This document shows positions 36,768 through 45,256 of a stretch of 64,000 bases of DNA, one piece after another. The stretch comes from Clostridiaceae bacterium (lineage in GTDB: Bacteria; Bacillota; Clostridia; Peptostreptococcales; Natronincolaceae). The translations under genes and the position numbers were made by a program. The notes below the pieces were generated by a model. That model worked only from the letters and a program-made list of their open reading frames with translations, made no database searches and was not told the origin of the DNA. Every line of letters begins with the position of its first letter. Position 1 is the first letter of the stretch. The stretch lies in assembly GCA_018432235.1 (NCBI GenBank), contig JAHDLO010000020.1, positions 83,961-147,960 of the forward strand, given 5' to 3'.

Positions 36768-37538
36768 GTGTTGAGGGAATTCAAAATATTAGAGGAGCTG
36801 AGTACCAAGGTGGAGATCTTCATCAAAAATAGTGCATTGCCCTATTACCTTCAAATCAAAGAGGTAATCAAGGAGAGAATTAAAGCAAATATATATCCTG
36901 TGGATACCCTTATCCCTTCGGAAAATGTGTTGTCCCAAGAATTTAGTGTCACAAGGGCTACCATCAGAAGTGCATTGATGGAGCTAAAAAAGCAGGGGCT
37001 CATAAGGACTGAAAAGGGGAAGGGCTCTGTGGTTTGTAATCCTGCAATAGAACAAAGCCTATTGCGGTTTTATAGCTTCAGCAGAGATTTCAAGAAGTCC
37101 TCCTTCAATAGCAAAACCACTATTATTGAAAAAAGAGAAATACCTGCACCGTGGGATATAGCAGAGAAGCTGGCATTAAATGAAAATGAAGGGGTGTTTG
37201 AAATAACCAGATTACGATGGTTTAACGAATACCCCATGATCATTGAAACCGCCTTTGTGCCAGCAAAGCTTTTTCCTGGTCTGCTGAGCCATAATTTGGA
37301 GGAAAAATCCATTTATGACTTGATAGAGTACAGGTATGGCATTAAAATCAAAAAGGCAAAGGAATATATAAGTCCTAAAGCAGCTGATGTTGAGGAGGCA
37401 AATTATCTCGGCATTGAAGCCGGGGCACCTGTATTTTTTACTGAGAGAACGACAATAGCTGCGGATCAAAGGGCAATAGAAATAAGAAGAAGTATCATAC
37501 GTGGTGACAAATATACCTTCTACACGGAGCTATACTAG
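36768..37538 (+). CDS. GntR-family regulator with UTRA ligand domain
   Basis: About 256 residues; start is uncertain (GTG 36768 has no strong ribosome site; GTG 36810 is an alternative after GAGGAG). Winged helix about 25-90, SENVLSQEFSVTRATIRSALMELKKQG, then a UTRA domain about 110-250 with ENEGVFEITRLRWFNEYPMIIET. HutC/YvoA-type regulators bind sugar phosphates or histidine-pathway ligands. The target gene is not evident. Confidence 0.87.
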   Translation: MLREFKILEELSTKVEIFIKNSALPYYLQIKEVIKERIKANIYPVDTLIPSENVLSQEFSVTRATIRSALMELKKQGLIRTEKGKGSVVCNPAIEQSLLRFYSFSRDFKKSSFNSKTTIIEKREIPAPWDIAEKLALNENEGVFEITRLRWFNEYPMIIETAFVPAKLFPGLLSHNLEEKSIYDLIEYRYGIKIKKAKEYISPKAADVEEANYLGIEAGAPVFFTERTTIAADQRAIEIRRSIIRGDKYTFYTELY

Positions 37539-37590
37539 CATCAAAAATTTACAAAATATGGACTTGAAAAGAATAATTCGTTATAATTAA

Positions 37591-37617
37591 TTGAGGACTT
37601 TAGCCTCAATTTTTTTC
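37591..37617 (+). terminator. Terminator after the gntR-like gene
   Basis: TTGAGG pairs with CCTCAA across a 7-nt loop and is followed by a T-run of eight. Confidence 0.85.
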
Positions 37618-37631
37618 TTTTTTCAGAGATA

Positions 37632-39131
37632 ATGGGATGTGATCATTTGAAGAGCTTAATAACTACTATCTATGACTATTTAGCAAATAAAATCGGTATA
37701 TGCCAAGAGCTGGAGTTTAAAAGGAATAGCCTTCTGCTTGGGCTGGAAAGAGCAAGGATTTTTTCGGTTGTTGTAGCAATCATGTTCGGCTATTTTCTCT
37801 ATGCCGATATTACCGTCTATAGCAGATCCACCGACAGGATTTTTGTACTTACCATCTATTCTATACATATTATTTCCTTTGCTTTAGCTCTTCTATATTT
37901 GTTTTTCTATAGTAGATTAAAAAAAATGCTTACGGAGACTAATAGCAGGCTGCCCATTTATGTCATGAGGACATATATCATTTTGGCCTTAGGGTTAAAT
38001 GCCATTGCTTCAGTAAACAGCCAAAGAGTTACAGGAAAAATTATGGCCTATGTAATGATGGTGCTGGCAACCTCTGCATCCTTTTCTATAGAGCCGATAT
38101 TTATGCTGATGGGCTATACCTCGATACATATAGGCTTCATATTTGGTATTGCAAGAGTAAATGGTGATGCATTCATAAGTATATCAAATCAAATTAATTC
38201 CACCGCTGCAGTGCTGGGTGCTGTGGGTGTAAACATATCCTTTTACAGGTATAGAAAAAGGGAATACATGCAGAAAAAAAGATTGATAGAAAGTGAAGAG
38301 AACTTTAAGAAGCTCTTTGAAGTTAATCCATTACCCTTAGTTATTTCAAGCAAGGATGGTGATAGCATAATCGCCCTCAACAACAGCGCAGCAGAGTTTT
38401 ATCATTTAAGTCCCCTACAGCTGACGATGAGGGGATTAAAGGATTTGTTTTACAATGAGAAGGATTTAATTCTCACATTAAATAAGCTGAGGATGGTTGG
38501 TAGTATAGATTTCAGTACTGTTGAGCATAAGGTGGATGAAGTCAGGCGTAAGTGGGTAATTGCCAGCTATAGAATAATTGAGTATAATAATGAGGATTGT
38601 ATACTGATGGGGGCGACAGATATTTCGGAGCTGAAGCGCTTAGAGGAGGAGCTGGTGGCTAGGGCCACCACAGATGAGTTGACGGGTATTTTAAATCGGA
38701 GACGTGGAATGGAAATACTTGAGGAGCAGATGGACAAGGCCAGTAAAGGAAGATACAGCCTTACACTTTGCTTTGTAGATATCAATCATCTTAAACTGGT
38801 TAACGATAATTTCGGACACACCGAAGGCGATGATCTAATAAAAATCATCAGTGGTAGCATAGCCTCGGAGCTTCCAAAGAACAGTGTATTCTTCAGATAT
38901 GGTGGAGATGAATTTGTGATCATATTTCCTCAAACAACTGAAGAAGAAGCCGCTAAAATGATGTACAGGGTTCAAAAAAAGCTGGCTCAAATTAAGGACA
39001 AGCCCTTTACCATCAGCATTAGCTATGGTCTTTATCACTGTGGCTCTGGCGAGAAATCTACGGCAAAGCAAGCGGTTGATCTGGCAGATATAGCGATGTA
39101 TGCCGGCAGAGACAATGCTATTTCCTCGTAG
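37632..39131 (+). CDS. Membrane-bound PAS-GGDEF diguanylate cyclase
   Basis: 499 residues (ATG 37632 or TTG 37647 as start). Five to six membrane segments in about 35-205, a PAS-like domain about 220-335, and a GGDEF domain about 340-499. The active loop is intact, FRYGGDEFVIIFP, and DELTGILNRR opens the domain, so c-di-GMP synthesis is expected. An RxxD inhibitory site is not seen at the usual place before GGDEF. It is monocistronic. Confidence 0.88.
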   Translation: MGCDHLKSLITTIYDYLANKIGICQELEFKRNSLLLGLERARIFSVVVAIMFGYFLYADITVYSRSTDRIFVLTIYSIHIISFALALLYLFFYSRLKKMLTETNSRLPIYVMRTYIILALGLNAIASVNSQRVTGKIMAYVMMVLATSASFSIEPIFMLMGYTSIHIGFIFGIARVNGDAFISISNQINSTAAVLGAVGVNISFYRYRKREYMQKKRLIESEENFKKLFEVNPLPLVISSKDGDSIIALNNSAAEFYHLSPLQLTMRGLKDLFYNEKDLILTLNKLRMVGSIDFSTVEHKVDEVRRKWVIASYRIIEYNNEDCILMGATDISELKRLEEELVARATTDELTGILNRRRGMEILEEQMDKASKGRYSLTLCFVDINHLKLVNDNFGHTEGDDLIKIISGSIASELPKNSVFFRYGGDEFVIIFPQTTEEEAAKMMYRVQKKLAQIKDKPFTISISYGLYHCGSGEKSTAKQAVDLADIAMYAGRDNAISS

Positions 39132-39216
39132 ATAATATGCCTATAGACATAGATTGCTACGGACCTAACTATTTTTAGAGATGGAAGGAATTAATCCGAT
39201 GTAAGGGGGCGGTACA

Positions 39217-39891
39217 ATGACAATACTAAACAACGATTGGCAAGAGCTCTTGGGTACGGAATTCGAAAGTGATTATTATAAAGCGCTTCGTGGGGAGCTT
39301 ATAGCAGAATATAAGAGGGCAACGGTCTATCCCGATAAATATGATATTTTTAATGCACTGCATTATACCGGCTATGAGGCAACCAAGGTAGTGATTCTTG
39401 GTCAAGATCCCTACCATGGACCAGGACAGGCTCATGGCTTGAGCTTTTCAGTAAAGACTGGGATCAATCCGCCGCCATCCCTCCAAAATATTTTCAAGGA
39501 ATTAAAGGCTGATTTAGGCTATGAAATACCTAACCATGGATATTTGGAAAGCTGGACAAAGGAGGGTGTATTATTGCTGAATACGGTGCTTACGGTCCGC
39601 AAGGGCCAGCCCAATTCCCACAAGGGTCTTGGCTGGGAGTTCTTCACCGATAAGGTAATAGCAGCCCTCAACAAAAGGGAGAGACCCGTGGTTTTTATAC
39701 TTTGGGGCAAGCATGCTCAGGATAAGGCAGGGCTGATTACGGAGAATCGACATTACATTATAAAGGCACCGCATCCCAGTCCCTTTTCAGCCAACAGAGG
39801 CTTTTTCGGCAGTAGGCCCTTTTCAAAGGCCAACAAATTTTTAGAAGCAACCGGGCAGATGCCTGTAAACTGGCAGCTGGAAAACATATAA
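39217..39891 (+). CDS. ung: Uracil-DNA glycosylase, family 1
   Basis: 224 residues. The water-activating motif [18 protein letters not shown] is near 64-81, and the DNA-clamp motif [13 protein letters not shown] is near 187. It removes uracil from DNA for base-excision repair. RBS AAGGGGGCGG. Apparently single-gene unit; an inverted repeat (39906-39917 with 39935-39946) follows. Confidence 0.95.
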   Translation: MTILNNDWQELLGTEFESDYYKALRGELIAEYKRATVYPDKYDIFNALHYTGYEATKVVILGQDPYHGPGQAHGLSFSVKTGINPPPSLQNIFKELKADLGYEIPNHGYLESWTKEGVLLLNTVLTVRKGQPNSHKGLGWEFFTDKVIAALNKRERPVVFILWGKHAQDKAGLITENRHYIIKAPHPSPFSANRGFFGSRPFSKANKFLEATGQMPVNWQLENI

Positions 39892-39905
39892 TGAGAACAG
39901 TTTGT

Positions 39906-39946
39906 TGAGGGTTATTTTTTGCGTCATGATAAATAAATAACCCTCA
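39906..39946 (+). terminator. Inverted repeat after ung
   Basis: TGAGGGTTATTT and AAATAACCCTCA, perfect 12-bp arms with 17-nt loop. No clear T-run follows on the + strand, so terminator function is likely but not certain. Confidence 0.6.
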
Positions 39947-39984
39947 TTGACTTTATTAAGGAATAGCGTTATTATGTAATATAG

Positions 39985-39996
39985 TTAACATGTTAA
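39985..39996. promoter_or_regulatory. Palindrome TTAACATGTTAA, probable MarR operator
   Basis: A perfect 12-bp palindrome 6 bp before the Shine-Dalgarno of the marR-like gene. MarR proteins commonly bind such sites to repress their own gene. Confidence 0.6.
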
Positions 39997-40016
39997 TCAT
40001 GTGAGGAGGTATGTGC

Positions 40017-40457
40017 TTGGGTGAATGTATAAGCATTGGGCATCTACTGAATAAAGCCAGCCATCTTATGAAATGGGAGCTCACAAATCAGCTGAAGGCA
40101 TATGATTTAACCTCAGCACAGTGGGCTGTTTTAATGCATTTATATCGTCAGGAATGTGACGGTGGTGGTGAGGAAATGATGACACCGGCTGTTATAGCAG
40201 ACACAGTGAGGGTGGAAAGACCTGCCATTACCCGCATTATCGACAAGCTTTTAAAAAGGGGACTGATTGATAAACGCTTGAATCCAGCCGATGGTAGATC
40301 ACAAATTGTTGTCTTAACGTCAGCAGCCAGAGAGCTGATGCCCAAATTTAAAAGCATTGGGGAGATGGTCGTCAATCAATCCCTTTCTGGCTTAACAAAA
40401 GAAGAAATTGACCTATTAACCTCCTTGCTTCTACAAATAATAAATAATTTGAGCTAA
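40017..40457 (+). CDS. MarR-family regulator
   Basis: 146 residues from TTG 40017, seven bases after GAGGAGG; ATG 40011 lies too close to the ribosome site. Winged helix about 25-120: LTSAQWAVLMHL, TPAVIADTVRVERPAITRIIDKLLKRGLIDK and RLNPADGRSQIVVLT are typical. A palindromic operator lies upstream. The MATE pump gene follows after 254 bp, so control of efflux is the plausible role. Confidence 0.87.
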   Translation: MGECISIGHLLNKASHLMKWELTNQLKAYDLTSAQWAVLMHLYRQECDGGGEEMMTPAVIADTVRVERPAITRIIDKLLKRGLIDKRLNPADGRSQIVVLTSAARELMPKFKSIGEMVVNQSLSGLTKEEIDLLTSLLLQIINNLS

Positions 40458-40532
40458 TACGCCTTCGCAGTTAATACTTCGATGAAGCTCTGAGGAAAAT
40501 TTATTTAGTAAAGCGCAAGTTAAACTCTCTGG

Positions 40533-40562
40533 AAAACGAACGTGGCGAAGCCACTTTGTTTT
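40533..40562 (+). terminator. Hairpin in the marR-mate gap
   Basis: GTGGC-gaa-GCCAC core extended by AAAACGAA/TTTGTTTT with one bulged C (40533-40562). The rest of the gap (40563-40711) is AT/GC-mixed, without an ORF or a riboswitch class that I recognise; it probably holds the pump promoter. Confidence 0.65.
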
Positions 40563-40711
40563 ATCAGGCCGTAATTATGGATGAATGTTGCCTGTAAACG
40601 GAAGGACAAGATTGGTTAAGCAATTAAGCATACTTTAGCAGTATAGATGCTGAGCTGGTTGGCGTGTAACGGTAATTGAATATTGGACAGATTAACTAAG
40701 GAGATGGAAGT

Positions 40712-42079
40712 ATGGATCAAACAAAACAACTGGGTGAAGAAAAGATATCTAAGCTGTTATTGAAATTCTCAATACCAGCCATTATAGGAATGCTGGTAAA
40801 TGCATTATATAATATTGTAGATAGAATTTTTATCGGTAATGGTGTAGGAACTCTGGGTATTGCCGGTATCAGTATAGGCTTTCCGATAATGATAGCCATT
40901 ATGGCAAGCGGTATGCTAATAGGTTTAGGTGCAAATTCCCTGATATCGATAAAGCTAGGGGAGCAAAAAAAGGATGAAGCCGAGCTGATCATGGGTAATG
41001 CTTTGGTGCTTTTGGTACTTATTTCTGTCACTATTACAGCACTGGGTTTAAGCTTTATAGATCCGCTTTTAAAGGCCTTTGGTGCCAGTAACGAGGTGCT
41101 GCCCTATGCAAAGGAATATTTGAAGGTAATATTATGGGGGGCAACCTTCCAATCTATCGGTTTTGGTATGAACAATTTTATCAGAGCAGAGGGGAATCCG
41201 AAAATAGCAATGCTTACGATGCTGATAGGGGCTGTTATGAATACCGCCTTAGACCCTATATTTATCTTTGTATTTAAATGGGGCATGAAGGGGGCTGCTA
41301 TAGCCACTATTTTATCCCAAGCAGTATCAGCGGCATGGGTGCTTTATCACTTCCTTGGAGGCAGAAGCATCTTAAAAATTAGATTAAAGAATATGAAGCT
41401 GCAAATATCTACGGTATATAAAATTGTTGCATTGGGGGCAGCACCATTTGCGATGCAGCTGGCGGCTGGACTTTTAAATGTCGTGCTCAATAAATCCCTA
41501 ATCACTTATGGTGGCGATATCGCTATATCTGGGATGGGGGTTGTGACCAGTATCAGCACCTTAATTCTGATGCCTGTTTTTGGTGTCAATCAAGGGGTTC
41601 AACCCATTATTGGATACAATTATGGTGCCCGTAAATATGATAGAGTTAAGGAAGCTTTGAAGCTGGGCATCCTGGGGGCTACCTTTATTGTCGGCGTAGG
41701 CTATATCATGACAAGGGTGGCACCGGTACAGTTGGTTTCCTTGTTTAATAAGGACCCAGAGCTGATTGATATCGGCACCAGGGCTTTGAAATATTACCTG
41801 ATGCTGATGCCGATCATAGGCTTTCAGATTATATCAGCCAACTATTTCCAAGCCATTGGAAGACCAAAGCATGCTGCGCTTTTGAGTTTATCAAGGCAGG
41901 TGCTGGTATTGATACCGGCAATCCTGATACTGCCAAACTTCTACGGTCTAAACGGCGTAATGTATGCAGGACCGGTGGCGGATGCTGTATCCTCCATTAT
42001 TACCGGCATATGGATAACAGCAGAGCTTAGGAAGCTGTCAAGGCAGCATGAGGCAAATAATTTAATATTGGAAATGTAG
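40712..42079 (+). CDS. MATE-family multidrug/sodium antiporter
   Basis: 455 residues, about 12 membrane segments in two homologous halves. LLLKFSIPAIIGMLVNALYNIVDRIFIG at the N-terminus and the mid-protein GVNQGVQPIIGYNYGARKYDRV segment are typical of the MepA/NorM-like branch. It exports cationic drugs or metabolites using Na+ or H+. RBS AAGGAGATGG. Probably controlled by the MarR protein encoded upstream (inference). Confidence 0.93.
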   Translation: MDQTKQLGEEKISKLLLKFSIPAIIGMLVNALYNIVDRIFIGNGVGTLGIAGISIGFPIMIAIMASGMLIGLGANSLISIKLGEQKKDEAELIMGNALVLLVLISVTITALGLSFIDPLLKAFGASNEVLPYAKEYLKVILWGATFQSIGFGMNNFIRAEGNPKIAMLTMLIGAVMNTALDPIFIFVFKWGMKGAAIATILSQAVSAAWVLYHFLGGRSILKIRLKNMKLQISTVYKIVALGAAPFAMQLAAGLLNVVLNKSLITYGGDIAISGMGVVTSISTLILMPVFGVNQGVQPIIGYNYGARKYDRVKEALKLGILGATFIVGVGYIMTRVAPVQLVSLFNKDPELIDIGTRALKYYLMLMPIIGFQIISANYFQAIGRPKHAALLSLSRQVLVLIPAILILPNFYGLNGVMYAGPVADAVSSIITGIWITAELRKLSRQHEANNLILEM

Positions 42080-42094
42080 TAAATAATAATGCTG

Positions 42095-42127
42095 AACCTT
42101 GTAATCATATGATTACAAGGTTTTTTT
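42095..42127 (+). terminator. Terminator after the MATE gene
   Basis: A perfect 28-nt palindrome with 14-bp arms (42095-42122) followed by T-run. Confidence 0.92.
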
Positions 42128-42171
42128 GGTATACTTTAATCAAGAGAGGAAATTGCATAATAGAGTTGAGG

Positions 42172-42322
42172 GGTAGGTTTATACAAATTCAAAAGTTTGC
42201 TGCTTAGCGTCCACGAGCTAATTTATTGAATTTAAAAGGTTATTAGCCATAGCGATAAACTTTTAATTTTGTATAAACTAATATGTATATATGCACTCCC
42301 ATGGTAATATGCAGTTTCCTCA
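42172..42322. repeat. Degenerate copy of intergenic repeat, second member
   Basis: Shares GGTAGGT, then GCTAAT-TATTGAATTTAAAA-like and ATATGCAGTTTCCTCA blocks, in the same order, with 4580-4704. See the finding. Copies lie about 80-125 bp before the start codons of envelope-related operons. Confidence 0.45.
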
Positions 42323-42347
42323 TATATAAAATTTTCTCCAAAAAAGT

Positions 42348-42376
42348 TGAAGGGTTTTTAAATAAAGCAACGTCTA
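42348..42376 (+). promoter_or_regulatory. Probable ECF-sigma autoregulatory promoter
   Basis: TGAAGG (42348-42353), 17-bp spacer and CGTCTA (42371-42376) resemble the TGAAAC-N16/17-CGTA pattern of ECF sigma W/M-type promoters. It lies about 30 bp before the sigma gene start. Confidence 0.5.
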
Positions 42377-42405
42377 TTGGTATAGAGGCCGAAAGGAGGG
42401 GAGCT

Positions 42406-42954
42406 ATGACATCAGAAGAGATGATAATCAATAATGCCTTGTCTGGTAATCAGGAGGCCTTTCGCACCATTGTAGACAACTACAAAAGATATGTTTTTGC
42501 TATTATATTTAATATCATAAAGAATACTGAAGAAACAGAAAATGTTGCTCAGGAAACCTTCCTGCAGGTGTATCGCTCCCTTTCCACCTATAGGCAGGGT
42601 AGTTTTAAAAGCTGGATTGGAAAAATAGCAGTGCATAAGGCAATTGACTGGAAAAGAAAAAACTGCAGAACTGGAGCGGTGGATAGGGTAATATATTTAG
42701 AAGATATGCGGGAAGGCATCGCAGCCGAAGGCGATTTAATTGAGGAGAGAATCATTAAAGCGGAAGAAGCCTATAGGATAAAGGAATTGTGCAATAAGCT
42801 ACCCCCCATATATGGATCGGTAATAAATAAATACTATATAGAAAACAGGAATTATCAAGAAATTGCTGCAGAAGAGGGTGTCAGCGTCAGGACTATCGAG
42901 ACAAGGCTATATAGGGCAAAGAAGCTACTTAAGGATGCATGGAAGGAGGGTTAA
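42406..42954 (+). CDS. ECF-type RNA polymerase sigma factor
   Basis: 182 residues from ATG 42406 after AAAGGAGGGG; the longer frame from 42283 crosses the promoter. Sigma region 2 about 20-90 (NVAQETFLQVYRSLSTYR, SFKSWIGKIAVHKAIDWKR) and region 4 about 125-180 (YYIENRNYQEIAAEEGVSVRTIETRLYRAKKLL). Sigma-W/M-like. Its anti-sigma gene follows 4 bp later. Confidence 0.9.
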   Translation: MTSEEMIINNALSGNQEAFRTIVDNYKRYVFAIIFNIIKNTEETENVAQETFLQVYRSLSTYRQGSFKSWIGKIAVHKAIDWKRKNCRTGAVDRVIYLEDMREGIAAEGDLIEERIIKAEEAYRIKELCNKLPPIYGSVINKYYIENRNYQEIAAEEGVSVRTIETRLYRAKKLLKDAWKEG

Positions 42955-42958
42955 TGAG

Positions 42959-43465
42959 ATGAAGCATTACAGTTATGAAGAATGGAAGCTTTACGCTGAG
43001 GCAGCTGAAGAGGTCGAGCAAATAGCCGAAATGGAGGCGCATCTGTATCAATGTGATGAATGCATGGCTTGCTATCTCTCAATTATTGAATCCTCTGAGT
43101 ACATGCCATTAGAGGGCTTGATACCTGAGGGCTTCACCGATGATGTGATGCGGCTGATTGCAGATGAAGAAGAATCCCAGAAAAAAGATGATGAGCTGCA
43201 GCCGCGAAGGGGAAAAAAGATAGGGAAGCAGCAAATATTAAAGTATTATACCATTGCCGCCAGCATAACAATAATTCTATTTCATTATGGTATATTTGAC
43301 CTGATAGGAGAGTCAATGCCGAAGGTCGCAGAGGGTATAGCCAATTCTACTCAGAGGGTGGAAATCGTCGTTAACAATAGGTGGTCTGAACGATTCAATT
43401 CAACCTTTCAATTTTTAAATATGATTAAGAAAAACAGAAGGAGTGACTTAAATGAGAAAAAGTAG
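42959..43465 (+). CDS. Zinc-finger anti-sigma factor, membrane-anchored
   Basis: 168 residues. The N-terminal domain has the ZAS signature H28-x3-C32-x2-C35 (HLYQCDEC). One membrane segment at about 95-118 puts the C-terminal 50 residues outside. Such proteins hold their sigma factor until envelope stress releases it. The 3' end overlaps the next gene by 14 bp. Confidence 0.82.
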   Translation: MKHYSYEEWKLYAEAAEEVEQIAEMEAHLYQCDECMACYLSIIESSEYMPLEGLIPEGFTDDVMRLIADEEESQKKDDELQPRRGKKIGKQQILKYYTIAASITIILFHYGIFDLIGESMPKVAEGIANSTQRVEIVVNNRWSERFNSTFQFLNMIKKNRRSDLNEKK

Positions 43466-43937
43466 ATTTTTCGGAGTATTGTGCTCCTTTATACCGGGGG
43501 CAGCCCATATGTATCTGGGCTTGAAGCGACAGGGGCTGCAATTGATGTGTTTATTCTTTTTCCCGATTGTAATCTCAGAATTTTTAGGCATCAGCCTTGT
43601 ATTCTTTGCATTACCCATAGTTTGGTTTTATAGCTTCTTTGATGCCCTACGGAAGCTAAATGGAGAGGAGCCATTGGAGGATCATGATATTTTGCCTATA
43701 AAATGGGTTGTCGACAGAGACTTCAGTATTGGTCAAAACAAGATTATTGCCTACGGATTGATTGTTATAGGCGGAATTATGATTCTAAATCGTATCGCAC
43801 TACCGATGGTAGGCAGGTATTTGCCACATTATATCAGAAACTACATTCAAACAGGGATAGTAGCTGTATTGTTTATTATAGGCGGTATAAAGCTTTTGGC
43901 GGGTAGCAAGGTGGAAAAAGGAGCTGATCAGGAATGA
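43452..43937 (+). CDS. Membrane protein of unknown function (ECF operon)
   Basis: 161 residues with four hydrophobic segments (about 5-25, 30-58, 95-115, 130-150). The N-terminus FFGVLCSFIPGAAHMYLGLKRQGLQLM resembles the TM2-like small membrane proteins seen near envelope-stress genes, but I cannot name it. Overlaps both neighbours, so it is co-translated with the sigma system. Confidence 0.75.
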   Translation: MRKSRFFGVLCSFIPGAAHMYLGLKRQGLQLMCLFFFPIVISEFLGISLVFFALPIVWFYSFFDALRKLNGEEPLEDHDILPIKWVVDRDFSIGQNKIIAYGLIVIGGIMILNRIALPMVGRYLPHYIRNYIQTGIVAVLFIIGGIKLLAGSKVEKGADQE

Positions 43938-44848
43938 GAAAGTGGAGAGTTGGGACCTTTTCAATGGGAATACTCCTCATTATAATCGGTATTATATTAT
44001 TAAGCTCCTTAATCAGTGGTTTTCCAGTAATAGAGGCATTGTTTAAATGGTGGCCTGTCCTCTTGATAATACTGGGGCTGGAGGTTTTGGCCCATATATA
44101 TTTCTCCAACGAGGAGCATCCAAAGGTAAAGTATGATATTTTCAGTATGTTTATGATAGTGGTGATAGCTTTTACAAGCTTTGGTGTATATGCTGTATCT
44201 ACTGTTGATTTGCTGCCCAGGGTTAAAGTCATGATCGCCGGTCAGGACCAAAGCTTTAGCCTAAAGGATAGAAGCTTTAATATAGAGGCAGGTATAGATA
44301 AAATCGTATTTGAGCTTTCCAATGCTGCCTATAGCTTTAATGGGCATAATTCCGGAAGCATAGAGATATATGGGGATGGTGAGATATTTACCTATGGTCA
44401 GGAAAAGATTGATGCTTTGATAGAGGCTGAAAATGTGATTTATCGAAGGATTGACAATATTCTGCTGGTTCAATTTAAGGAGCTGCCCAAGGTGTCGGAG
44501 TTTAACCAGGGGGTCAACAGGCTTAAATATACCATAGTTCTGCCGCCGGATATAGCGGTTGAAATAAAGCGAGCCTCCCACAGCTGGCAAGGGATAGAAA
44601 TAAATTCAAAAGCCCTGCATAGAAATATGCTGCTGGATAGCAGCGGCCCGATAGTGGTTAATGCCGATGCTGATGCAAGCCTAGAGGTAGAGGCAAACCT
44701 GAGGGAAAATTACTCCCTTACCGGCAATGTAGAATGGCAGTTCGATGAGAATGACACCCATAAAAGAGCAACATTAACTCTGGGGGAAGGCAAGTATAGG
44801 CTGCATCTCTTTAATAGGGGTGAAGTTGAGTTTAAATATATCAATTAA
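43934..44848 (+). CDS. LiaF/DUF4097-like membrane protein of unknown function
   Basis: 304 residues. Three membrane segments in about 5-95 (a LiaF/DUF5668-like start, GILLIIIGIILLSS and WWPVLLIILGLEVL), then an extracytoplasmic beta-rich domain (about 110-304) with repeated short strands like adhesin or DUF4097 folds. The overlap with the preceding gene (ATGA) and the sigma context suggest an envelope-stress sensor or effector. Function not known. Confidence 0.72.
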   Translation: MRKWRVGTFSMGILLIIIGIILLSSLISGFPVIEALFKWWPVLLIILGLEVLAHIYFSNEEHPKVKYDIFSMFMIVVIAFTSFGVYAVSTVDLLPRVKVMIAGQDQSFSLKDRSFNIEAGIDKIVFELSNAAYSFNGHNSGSIEIYGDGEIFTYGQEKIDALIEAENVIYRRIDNILLVQFKELPKVSEFNQGVNRLKYTIVLPPDIAVEIKRASHSWQGIEINSKALHRNMLLDSSGPIVVNADADASLEVEANLRENYSLTGNVEWQFDENDTHKRATLTLGEGKYRLHLFNRGEVEFKYIN

Positions 44849-44855
44849 TAATGCC

Positions 44856-44895
44856 AAATAAATCAGATCTCTAATTGAGGTCTGATTTATTTTTG
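44856..44895 (+). terminator. Terminator of the ECF operon
   Basis: A 15-bp stem (44856-44870 with 44878-44892, one G-U pair) followed by TTT. On the other strand it would end in TTTATTT as well. Confidence 0.88.
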
Positions 44896-44973
44896 TTGGG
44901 TTAGAAAATATTGTATAATAGCCTTATATACTATTATAATAAGGGCATAGATAAGAAAATAGGATGGTGTGCT

Positions 44974-45231
44974 ATGAGGGAAACAGAAACACTGGTTATG
45001 AGGGGAATAGCCCCCTGGGAGTTTGAGGAATATTTTTCTTCTATCGGAGGCAATTTAACCAAAAGTGGCAGCTATGTTGGGGAAGACTGGGAGGTGGCAC
45101 TTATTAAGGGCTATGGCAGCTTAGGGTCCATAAGAATCCATGAAACAGAAATCACTTTCCACGCCGACGCTGCAATACTAAAGTCCATGGTGCATAAATT
45201 CCGCTTGAAGTTTATGAGGGCCGGCGGTTAA
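44974..45231 (+). CDS. Conserved hypothetical small protein
   Basis: 85 residues from ATG 44974 after AGGATGG; the longer frame from 44911 has no ribosome site. No signal peptide, no cysteines; one compact alpha/beta domain appears likely (GGNLTKSGSYVGEDWEVALIKGYGSLGSIRI). Located 25 bp before a flavoprotein gene, so perhaps co-transcribed. I do not recognise the family. Confidence 0.65.
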   Translation: MRETETLVMRGIAPWEFEEYFSSIGGNLTKSGSYVGEDWEVALIKGYGSLGSIRIHETEITFHADAAILKSMVHKFRLKFMRAGG

Positions 45232-45256
45232 ATGACAGGAAAAGGGTGATAGACAG

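Noticed and set aside
40458..40711. Known riboswitch (c-di-GMP, FMN, guanidine, T-box) before the MATE gene
   Set aside because: None of the conserved core segments that I know of these classes is present.
42283..42405. N-terminal extension of the ECF sigma gene
   Set aside because: The extra codons run through the likely promoter, and AAAGGAGGGG precedes the internal ATG at 42406.
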